Positions 24,601-29,479 of a stretch of DNA of 35,000 nt are shown one piece after another. How positions within the stretch are numbered: position 1 is the first letter of the stretch; the number at the start of each line of letters is the position of its first letter. The position numbers and the translations under genes were made by a program. Below the pieces are notes generated by a model that ran no database searches, was not told where the DNA came from, and was given only the letters and a program-made list of their open reading frames with translations. Origin of the DNA: Priapulus caudatus (taxonomy: Eukaryota > Priapulida > Priapulimorpha > Priapulimorphida > Priapulidae); NCBI RefSeq assembly GCF_000485595.1, contig NW_014578014.1:84540-119539 (forward strand), read 5' to 3'.

Positions 24601-24648
24601 CAGGAGAAACTGCAAGCAAGGCACGTGCTGCCACCTGTCCCATTGTAA
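11883..24648 (+). CDS. MAP2K5: MEK5 (dual-specificity MAP kinase kinase 5), 17 coding exons, complete
   Basis: Whole-gene entry; exons are listed separately. MEK5 is the cytoplasmic MAP2K that links MEKK2/3 to ERK5 by phosphorylating the ERK5 TEY motif. Joining the exons at AG/GT sites gives one 460-aa frame with every splice phase matching; human MEK5 is about 448 aa. Domains: PB1 about 7-96 with an acidic OPCA cluster at 50-66; acidic Ser/Pro linker; kinase about 175-432 with glycine loop GHGSGG (182-187), AVK Lys204, alpha-C Glu221, HRD Asp292, DFG Asp310, activation-loop Ser320 and Thr324; short tail. The start was chosen because Met3 falls at the same distance from the first PB1 strand as the internal Met of human MEK5. 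Met1 at 11,883 is the first in-frame ATG of that exon. Introns range from about 230 to 1,900 bp. Glu replaces Asp at 347. Identity is very secure; the 5' end is the least certain part. Confidence 0.96.
12339..12384 (+). CDS. MAP2K5: MEK5 exon 2 (PB1 helix 1)
   Basis: Encodes residues 36-50 plus the first base of Tyr51. It begins after TTATAG in phase 0 and ends at a strong GTAAGT donor in phase 1. The peptide [15 protein letters not shown] matches helix 1 and the start of strand 3 of the MEK5 PB1 domain. Confidence 0.88.
12613..12680 (+). CDS. MAP2K5: MEK5 exon 3 (PB1 OPCA motif)
   Basis: Encodes the end of Tyr51 and residues 52-73. It contains the acidic OPCA signature [17 protein letters not shown], nearly the same as in vertebrate MEK5, which docks the basic face of the MEKK2/3 PB1 domains. 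The acceptor is TTTTTCTGCAG. The donor is a weak GTACCG at 12,681, and a frame stop follows within five codons if it is not used. Phases 1 in and 0 out agree with the neighbours. Confidence 0.92.
12681..13130 (+). other. MEK5 intron, no internal feature
   Basis: Intron between exons 3 and 4. No repeat or RNA gene was recognised. The other short introns (11,988-12,338, 12,385-12,612, 13,201-13,595, 13,637-14,013, 14,145-14,604) are similarly plain. Confidence 0.6.
13131..13200 (+). CDS. MAP2K5: MEK5 exon 4 (end of PB1)
   Basis: Encodes residues 74-96 plus the first base of Val97. The segment [14 protein letters not shown] corresponds to the last PB1 strand of human MEK5 (NGQLIEPLQIFPR). Acceptor AAACTTACAG; donor GTTTGT, phase 1. 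Confidence 0.88.
13596..13636 (+). CDS. MAP2K5: MEK5 exon 5 (conserved linker micro-exon)
   Basis: A 41 bp micro-exon encoding the end of Val97 and residues 98-110. The peptide GKRNLHGLK matches the GERNIHGLK linker motif just after the PB1 domain in vertebrate MEK5. The acceptor is TTTTCTTCAG and the donor a consensus GTGAGT. It is too short to be found by ORF length; homology and phase reveal it. Confidence 0.9.
14014..14144 (+). CDS. MAP2K5: MEK5 exon 6 (acidic Ser/Pro linker)
   Basis: Encodes residues 111-153 plus two bases of Val154. The stretch is rich in Glu, Asp, Ser, Thr and Pro, with SP and TP sites around residues 141-149 ([13 protein letters not shown]) that could be proline-directed phosphosites. 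The linker between the PB1 and kinase domains is poorly conserved in MEK5, so the assignment rests on the open frame, splice sites and phase fit with both neighbours. The donor GTGAGC at 14,145 is needed for the frame. Confidence 0.78.
14605..14715 (+). CDS. MAP2K5: MEK5 exon 7 (kinase start, glycine-rich loop)
   Basis: Encodes residues 154-190 and two bases of Arg191. The kinase domain begins near Leu175, and the ATP-binding loop is [10 protein letters not shown] (181-190), the MEK5 form of the Gly-rich loop. The acceptor TTTTTTTTCTCCAG is very strong; the donor is GTGAGT. Confidence 0.95.
15148..15312. mobile_element. Terminal-inverted-repeat remnant, family A, copy 2
   Basis: Starts GTACAGACAAACCTGTGTA and contains CTGCTACTCAAGGGAAACAG and GTTCTATATAGGTGACC. 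These are related to the element at 26,605, but the right end is degraded. It lies in MEK5 intron 7. Confidence 0.6.
15335..15443 (+). CDS. MAP2K5: MEK5 exon 8 (ATP-anchoring Lys, helix C)
   Basis: Encodes residues 191-227. It carries the [10 protein letters not shown] segment with Lys204, which anchors ATP phosphates, and helix C ([13 protein letters not shown]) with Glu221, the expected salt-bridge partner. The donor is GTATGT, phase 0. Confidence 0.96.
15444..16218 (+). other. MEK5 intron 8, AT-rich
   Basis: No repeat or RNA gene was supported. Loosely repeated AACATAA and CCTTCTCTGAACAAA motifs occur around 15,815-16,105. Confidence 0.5.
16219..16300 (+). CDS. MAP2K5: MEK5 exon 9 (kinase strands 4-5, hinge)
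   Basis: Encodes residues 228-254 and the first base of Gly255. The peptide covers the [19 protein letters not shown] segment, which includes the gatekeeper and hinge region shared by MAP2Ks. The acceptor is TTTTTCAG and the donor GTAGGT. Confidence 0.96.
16617..17250. repeat. 31 bp minisatellite in MEK5 intron 9
   Basis: The unit is built on TGTTCAGTCGGTGCCATCTT followed by GCTCCACCCTG. GTCGG recurs at 16,881, 16,912 and 16,943, exactly 31 bp apart, with about 20 copies in total and degenerate edges. Because 31 is not a multiple of three, the stop-poor unit keeps all three forward frames open for long distances. The array ends about 30 bp before exon 10. Confidence 0.96.
17276..17386 (+). 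CDS. MAP2K5: MEK5 exon 10 (kinase helices D-E, HRD start)
   Basis: Encodes residues 255-291 and the first base of Asp292. [10 protein letters not shown] leads into helix E ([15 protein letters not shown]) and ends in KIMHR; the catalytic Asp is completed by the next exon. The exon sits only about 30 bp after the end of a 31 bp minisatellite, and its frame is open through much of that array. The acceptor is ACCTTGCAG and the donor GTACAC. Confidence 0.95.
17387..18543 (+). other. MEK5 intron 10
   Basis: Contains GTTAGTATCGTTA-type short repeats (17,395-17,535) and a 10 bp tandem GTTCACTAGT run (17,834-17,869). Otherwise no feature was supported. Confidence 0.6.
18544..18617 (+). CDS. MAP2K5: MEK5 exon 11 (catalytic loop and DFG)
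   Basis: Completes Asp292 and encodes residues 293-316: catalytic-loop VKPSN (Lys294, Asn297) and the metal-binding DFG (310-312) followed by VSTQ. All catalytic residues expected of an active kinase are present. Acceptor CCCGTCTAG; donor GTTTGT, phase 0. Confidence 0.96.
18969..19019 (+). CDS. MAP2K5: MEK5 exon 12 (activation loop)
   Basis: Encodes residues 317-333 ([17 protein letters not shown]). Ser320 and Thr324 correspond to the two MEKK2/3 target sites of human MEK5 (Ser311, Thr315). The residue just before Thr324 is Leu, where human MEK5 has Lys, and FIG replaces YVG. Acceptor CTGTTTCAG; donor GTAGGT, phase 0. Confidence 0.96.
19400..19501 (+). CDS. MAP2K5: MEK5 exon 13 (APE and F helix)
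   Basis: Encodes residues 334-367, starting with the PER part of the APE motif and running through helix F to GRFPYES. The nearly invariant helix-F Asp (HSDVWS in human MEK5) is Glu347 here (HSEVWS). The donor GTAAGC at 19,502 lies about 25 bp before a 17 bp minisatellite. Without splicing, the frame reads through that array to a stop near 19,723. Confidence 0.95.
19526..19652. repeat. 17 bp minisatellite after MEK5 exon 13
   Basis: About seven copies of CAGCCCTCCATCCGTCA start about 25 bp after the exon 13 donor. Seventeen is not a multiple of three, and the unit lacks stops in the exon frame. Confidence 0.95.
19972..20375 (+). repeat. Dispersed repeat, copy 2 (partner at 1,678)
   Basis: Same order of blocks as copy 1, with a longer CCGTCCGTCC run at the start. 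It lies in MEK5 intron 13, on the same strand as the partner. Confidence 0.8.
20376..21395 (+). other. MEK5 intron 13, right part
   Basis: A minus-strand open frame at 20,784-21,131 (115 codons) overlaps a stretch of ordinary base composition. No domain was recognised; it could be a decayed element fragment. Three TTTTTACAAG copies follow at about 21,179-21,200. Confidence 0.35.
21396..21428 (+). CDS. MAP2K5: MEK5 exon 14 (33 bp loop micro-exon)
   Basis: Encodes residues 368-378 ([11 protein letters not shown]). It starts after TTTTTCCCCCACAG and ends at a consensus GTAAGT, with phase 0 at both ends, so it could be skipped without a frameshift. It lies in the loop before PLxLL, where human MEK5 isoforms differ by a ten-residue insert. 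That makes it a candidate alternatively spliced exon; alternative use here is inferred. Confidence 0.82.
21604..21700. repeat. GA microsatellite
   Basis: A pure GA run of about 40 bp, then imperfect GAGAGA-rich sequence, in MEK5 intron 14. Confidence 0.95.
21809..21903 (+). CDS. MAP2K5: MEK5 exon 15 (kinase helix G region)
   Basis: Encodes residues 379-409 and two bases of Cys410. [19 protein letters not shown] leads to LFRDFVSKC, matching the PLQLLQCIVDEDSP and FVHFITQC segments of human MEK5. The acceptor is TTCTGTCCCAG and the donor GTAGGT, phase 2. Confidence 0.95.
22056..22542. mobile_element. Non-autonomous DNA transposon with 13 bp inverted ends
   Basis: CAGACCTGCCAAC (22,056-22,068) is the exact inverse of GTTGGCAGGTCTG (22,530-22,542). 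The element is flanked by the direct repeat GATAAG on both sides (22,050-22,055 and 22,543-22,548), a probable target duplication. The interior has GTTACGGA and TTACGGAC motifs but no transposase. It lies in MEK5 intron 15. Confidence 0.85.
22600..22930. repeat. Possible interspersed repeat fragment
   Basis: The block CAACTAGCTGAAACCCACGC...GCGCGGGCTTAGTGA near 22,649-22,685 is followed downstream by an AGCGCCCCCTATTTTCACGC block at 22,868-22,888. A loosely similar AGCGCCATCTACGGTCAC block at 24,088-24,105 suggests repeat origin. Weakly supported. Confidence 0.35.
23319..23364 (+). CDS. MAP2K5: MEK5 exon 16 (end of kinase domain)
   Basis: Completes Cys410 and encodes residues 411-425 ([15 protein letters not shown]), the subdomain XI RP motif with its structural Arg. 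Acceptor CATTCTAG; donor GTGAGT, phase 0. Confidence 0.95.
23560..23880 (+). repeat. CCGTCCGT-containing interspersed repeat
   Basis: TAGCTCACTTTGACATCGTC and AGCTGAGCTATTGCCATGGG are followed by CGTCCGTCCGTCCGTC, CAACATTTGGG and AACTCAGGAACCGTTTGACC. The layout resembles the two copies at 1,678 and 19,972, but the sequence after the CCGT run differs, so it is a separate family. It lies in MEK5 intron 16. Confidence 0.65.
24541..24648 (+). CDS. MAP2K5: MEK5 exon 17 (C-terminus and stop)
   Basis: Encodes residues 426-460 and [23 protein letters not shown] matches the human GHPFIVQFNDGNAAVVSMWV segment, and LQEKLQAR matches the final helix. The last nine residues (HVLPPVPL preceded by Arg) lie on a 13 bp motif, CGTGCTGCCACCT, that recurs twice just downstream (24,689 and 24,718). 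The tail may therefore derive from a short local duplication. No clear polyadenylation signal was identified. Confidence 0.95.
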   Translation, partial: KHPLIVVNDDNNTAVIATWLQEKLQARHVLPPVPL

Positions 24649-24892
24649 GCTCTCGTCGGATGCATTCCATCGGAATCCCGCGCAGGCGCGTGCTGCCACC
24701 TGCCGTTGTACAGACACGTGCTGCCACCTATCGCAATGTTAGGGCGTATGTCTATAACACTGCGTAGGAAGGTGGCGCCACCTGTTGCTTCATCACGCAT
24801 CATCGAGGTTTGTATTGTGATACATCGACAAATCGTCCCCCCCACACACACACACACCCCACCTACAATCAGGACAAGTTCCTGCTGTTTAC

Positions 24893-25417
24893 CAGGGGTG
24901 TAGCCAGGATTTTCAAAGTTGTAGGCACGACTATCTGAGCGAAGCGCCACCATCGGTTGGGGCGAAGCGTACAAGAAAATTTTTGGTTTTACAAACCCCC
25001 CAGATGGCCGGAAACGGCCCTTCCCGAGTGTTCATTCTGGTTCCTTGGCCTCTTGCTAACTTGAGACACCTCATTCAATATCACTTTTAAACCCAAAAAA
25101 CAAACGAGTTAAAATAGTGTTACGAACGAGTTAAAATGTTAAAAAACTGACAAGGTCGGATCCTAGTTTTTTTCGGCGGGTAGAGTGTTGAATGAAACGG
25201 CACGCGATAGAAATGACAGCCTAGATGACAGAAGAATAGGTCACCTAATTTAGCCATATTCTTGCTACGTTCATTTCAATAGTTTTTCCTGTCTAGACTC
25301 TTAAACTCGTCCAGCAAGCTTATGGATTTGAATTATGGGTGTTTAAAAAAAAAAGATAACTTGGCCAAAAAAAGTGTAGGCCCGGGCCTACAGTGCTACA
25401 TACTGGCTACGCCCCTG
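24893..25417. mobile_element. Non-autonomous inverted-repeat element (CAGGGG-GTAGCCAGG type)
   Basis: CAGGGGTGTAGCCAGG (24,893-24,908) is inverted by CTGGCTACGCCCCTG (25,403-25,417). TTTAC abuts both outer ends, a possible 5 bp target duplication. The 525 bp interior has no transposase. It lies 245 bp after the MEK5 stop and may fall in the 3' UTR. Confidence 0.85.
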
Positions 25418-25604
25418 TTTACTATCACACGATAGGTCATGCTGCGATCGACGTTGAAAGCAGCACAGCACGTTGCTGACAGTTAGAGATGGGAAATTCG
25501 GAATGTATTTTAGTGTTTGTAATGCATCTGTGATGCACGCGAGACTGTATTATCTGATCGCGGGATAGTGTCATCTGGACGGGATGCGATTTAAATTGTG
25601 TCAC

Positions 25605-26160
25605 ATTTTACATGAATCATGTCACGTCATGCTATATCGTGCCACATTGTATGAATCATCATGTCACATCATGCTATATCATGGCACATTGTGTGAATCA
25701 TGTCACGTCATGCTATATCATGCCACATTGTATGAATCATGTCACATCATGCTATATCGTGCCACATTGTATGAATCATGTCACATTGTGTGAATCATCA
25801 TGTCACATGCTATATCATGCCACATTGTATGAATCATGTCACATCATGCTATATCGTGCCACATTGTATGAATCATGTCACATTGTGTGAATCATCATGT
25901 CACATGCTATATCGTGCCACATTGTATGAATCATGTCACATCATGCTATATCGTGCCACATTGTGTGAATCATGTCACTCAAGTTACATTGTGCCACATT
26001 GTGTGAATCGTCACATGTGAATCCTGTCAGGTCATGTTATAGCGCGTCACATTCTGTGAATCAGATTACATGTAAATCGTATCATTTCATGTGAATCACG
26101 TCATATCGCGTGAGTTGCGATACATGTTTTATCATGTTAAATCATCTTATGTCACATCAT
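25605..26160. repeat. 39 bp minisatellite
   Basis: Units of TGAATCATGTCACATCATGC plus TATATCGTGCCACATTGTA repeat with 3 bp insertions and shorter 16-26 bp sub-units. Because steps are near multiples of three, all three plus frames show repetitive open frames that are not genes. The right end, past 26,030, is degenerate. Confidence 0.95.
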
Positions 26161-26604
26161 ATAATGTGTGTCAGAATCCTAGTGTTGAATTAAGTGCACG
26201 TTAAAGTCTTCCGAAAGTTTATTATACGCAAGCTTGTTTACTACTAATGACCTGTTGTGGAGCCTAGGCGGCATGTTATACTAATCGTTGGTTGGTAATT
26301 TGTTATGAACCGTCTTGAGCAATTATTTAAAAAAAAAAAAAAAGTCCGATATACGGTCTTGAGTATGCATTTTTTAAATTTTTTTTCGGTGTCGCCGAAA
26401 CAATATGAGCAACATCGAGACGTGAAGGCACGTGATTGTTTTATTTATAAGGTGTTTTTTACTTACATCATCAGGAATGATAATTAGACTGTTAACATGA
26501 TGCAACGTATTTACAGGTTTTTAGTGCTGCCATTAGGTCTGTGACCAACCTTTCTCACAGCGCCAATCTTAATGTGGCCGTAGTGTTTTTTCCGGGTTCC
26601 TACG

Positions 26605-26924
26605 TACAGTCAAACCTGTATATAAGGGGCGCTGAAAGAAAATACTCAACGTGTCCTTTATAGTCAGGTATCTGCTATATAGAGGTGATTTCATTATATA
26701 ACTGCCACTCAGTGAAAGTAAAAGTATCCTTGATAAACAGATGTTTATTCTATACTATATGATTGCCACTCAAGGGTAAAGCCAAAAGTGACCTTTGCAC
26801 AAAGGTGCCTGTTCTATACAGATAGTTTAACAGTATGACTGACTCTTAATGGAAACGCCAAAAGTGACCTTTATACACAGGTGCCTGTTCTATACAGGGA
26901 ACCACTAACACAGGTTTAACTGTA
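26605..26924. mobile_element. Terminal-inverted-repeat element, family A, copy 3 (fullest)
   Basis: TACAGTCAAACCTGT at the left end and ACAGGTTTAACTGTA at the right are inverse with one mismatch over 15 bp. The interior has internal ~85 bp repeats with GTGACCTTT and CCTGTTCTATACAG. No coding capacity. Related copies lie at 11,742 and 15,148. Confidence 0.75.
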
Positions 26925-27300
26925 TGCCAATCAGTACTGTACTCGGTAATACTTTAAAAATGGTACTATACTCAGTAATTACTATTATCAGAGCTGTGGG
27001 ATATAGGCTGTGTGTCAGTCTTTGACAAACCTACTAACATTAGCCTGTGTCCCTCAAAAGGAGGAAGGGAAGTGAGAAAATATAATACAGTGATTAGTAG
27101 TATGATGTTTTGTGATTGTTGCTTGTTGGGGTAGTTCACGATGATTGGATACTATCAGAAAGTACGTGGTCAAGGTACTTGGTCTCGGGAATCAGGTTCC
27201 CGTTCAAGGAAACAGGTTAGTTTGCAGGGAATGCTATATTGCACGGTTTCGAGTTAAGCGCTCATTGAAGCATCCCTGGATTTTTAATTAATACATGTTC
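26925..27300. other. Intergenic spacer
   Basis: No feature was recognised between the family A element and the CA-rich tract. Confidence 0.4.
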
Positions 27301-27370
27301 ACGCACGTATGCACACGCACGCGCACGCACACACACACACACAGACGCACACACTGGCTCGTAGACGCAC
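27300..27370. repeat. CA/CGCA microsatellite
   Basis: ACGCACGCGCACGCACACAC-type dinucleotide and tetranucleotide run. Confidence 0.9.
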
Positions 27371-27609
27371 GCACGCTCATTTCTCTTAGAAGCTGCACAC
27401 GGCTAGGTGAGACCCCACCATACAGCCAATATACGTAGACCTCAGGCTATTGCCCCCCCCCCCTTCCCCTAAGCGAGCTCGCACAATCACACACTGCGTT
27501 GCTTTTCACACGACACTGAAGACATGGCATTAGAGAGTTTGAGAGTGTGTGTGAGGACACTGGTTGCCCCGTGGCACTGCTATTCTGTTGACCCCTGTGA
27601 AGTGAACCG

Positions 27610-28255
27610 GCAACCGCAGGCAACCCACGTGGACAACCAGGAATGCACAATACATGCAACACATGCGTGAGTTGTGAATATACATTTAACTGTACAATAC
27701 ATACAATACGAGCGGGAGTTATAAATGCATAAGGAATGTACAATGCGTGCCATACGAGTATGAGCTGTGAATGTACAGAGAATGTACAATAAATGCATAA
27801 CAACGATGAGCTGTAATGTACAATGAATAGACAATACATCCAGCACGAGCGTGAGTCTTGAACTTACAGAGTTACAGTACAGACATGAGACATGAGATGT
27901 GAATGTATAATGAAATGTACAATGCATGTGATACAAACACGAGTTGTTAATGTACAATGAATGTAAATTACATAGAATTCAGACGTGAGTTGTAGAATGT
28001 ACAGTGAATGTACAATACATCCAGTACGAGCCTGAGTTTTGAATTTACAGTACGTACATACAATCAGGAGCTAATAATGACAAATTTTTGACTAAATATA
28101 AAAACTAATAATGACCCTAACCCTAACAATTTGTCATTATTAGCTCCTGATACAATACAGACGTGAGTTGTGAATGTATAATGAGTGTACAATAATATTT
28201 TATGTGGAATGCAAGCGTGAGTTGTGAGTGTATAATGAATGGACAGTATGAGTGT
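27610..28255. repeat. Degenerate minisatellite of GAATGTACAATG units
   Basis: GAGTTGTGAATGTACA and ATGAATGTACAATACAT recur at roughly 55-65 bp with ACGAGCGTGAG-type links. It is interrupted by the inverted repeat at 28,063-28,151. The minus-strand open frames here (27,447-27,957) are repeat shadows. Confidence 0.8.
28063..28151. repeat. 24 bp perfect inverted repeat with CCCTAA core
   Basis: Arms at 28,063-28,086 and 28,128-28,151 are exact inverses, starting ATCAGGAGCTAATAATGAC and ending GTCATTATTAGCTCCTGAT. The 41 bp loop contains another CTAATAATGAC and two CCCTAA units. The outer ATCAGGAG also starts the palindrome at 29,852. Confidence 0.95.
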
Positions 28256-28309
28256 GAGGTCGGAGGTAAAATTGCCTGCCCCAAATGCCACATGCTGTCC
28301 ACGCGTTTG

Positions 28310-29030
28310 TCACACAAGAGCGTTGACAGATTGTGAAGATCTCCACTCTGTCACCGAGTGTTTCAGCTGCATCCCACAGAGGTTGACAGGTCGCAAATGT
28401 CCCTTTATCAGATGAATGGTGACAGTTTGTGAATGTACCCTCACTACCACGCGAGGGTTGACAGTTTGTGATTCTTCCTTCACTGTCACACAAGAGTTGA
28501 TAGTTGGAAAGTAGACTCGCTGTGACTCGAGGGTTGACAGTTCGTGTATGTCCTCTCTCACTACCAACCGACGGTTGACAGTTTACAGCCGTCCTTTCAC
28601 TGTCACACGAGGGTCGACAGTTCATATATTTACTTCCTCCCTTACTGTCGCACAAGAGTTGACAGTTTGTAGCTGTCACCTTGCTATCACACGACAGTTG
28701 ATTGTTGGGCAGTAGACGGCACTTCACTGTGTCACGAGGGTTGACAATTTGCAGTTGTCCCCTCGTTGTCACACAAGGGTTGACAATCGTGCATGTCTTC
28801 TCAATATTTAACGAGGGTTGGCCGTTTGTAGTGCCCCCGCGTTGTCACACAAGGTTTGGCAGTTCGTGTATGTCTTTGCTCCATCTAACGAGGGTTGACA
28901 AGTTGCGGCTGTCCCCTCGGTAGCACACGAGGGTTGACAATCGTGCATGTCTTCTCACTATTTAACGAGGGTTGACCGTTTGCAGTGTCCCCTCGTCACA
29001 CGAGGGTTGACAGTTCGTGTATGTCCTCTA
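28310..29030. repeat. ~40 bp tandem array running into a coding exon
   Basis: About 18 units share CGAGGGTTGACAGTT with variable GTGTATGTCCTC tails. The core recurs near 28,322, 28,382, 28,457, 28,496, 28,533, 28,574, 28,613, 28,658, 28,697, 28,740, 28,779 and on to 29,006; spacing is mostly 35-45 bp. The last unit (29,001-29,029) is identical over 29 bp to the one at 28,528-28,556. It encodes the C-terminus of the minus-strand membrane protein. Confidence 0.93.
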
Positions 29031-29267
29031 GTTTGACACCGATGAGCGGTGGTTCACTGGAGCAGCAGGTGACGTCAAAGTCTCTCACGAAGCCGGCGTT
29101 GTCGTGCGCGCCGCGTGGCTCCTGGTAGGGCATGCTCGCTTGTTTGTGCCACGCCCATGCGTTGTGGGAGGCGGCGATGATGAAGAAGATGGTGGCAGCG
29201 GCGATGAAGGCGGTGGAGATGTAGGCTGCCTCAAGGTCAAATCTCATGTAGTAATAGAGAGCTAGCA
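28996..29267 (-). CDS. Membrane protein exon 3 (helix 4 and C-terminal tail)
   Basis: Completes Val288 and encodes residues 289-377 plus TGA. LALYYYMRFDLEAAYIS leads into helix 4 (TAFIAAATIFFIIAAS) and a hydrophilic tail. The last ten residues, EDIHELSTLV, and the stop are encoded by one monomer of the adjacent tandem array. The ending T-L-V fits a class I PDZ ligand (T-x-V). Acceptor TTTTCGTTGCAG. Confidence 0.82.
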
Positions 29268-29443
29268 CTGCAACGAAAACACCGGTATTATCCACGTGTA
29301 GGATACGAAGACAGAGCAGGGGGAGAGGGAGCAAAAGCAATGGAGAGAGGAAAGAGAGGAAGAGCGCGAGCAAATAAAACGGGTGATAGACATAGAGTGA
29401 GGTGCGAGAAAAGAGAAAGAGTAAAAGAAAGGGAGAGTGAGGA

Positions 29444-29479
<36 letters not shown>

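Noticed and set aside
25584-26020. Overlapping Cys/His-rich repetitive open frames
   Set aside because: All come from the 39 bp minisatellite, which lacks stops in several frames; no start context or splice sites.
27447-28772. Minus-strand open frames up to 190 codons
   Set aside because: They follow degenerate tandem arrays and share repeated peptides; only the last monomer belongs to a supported exon.
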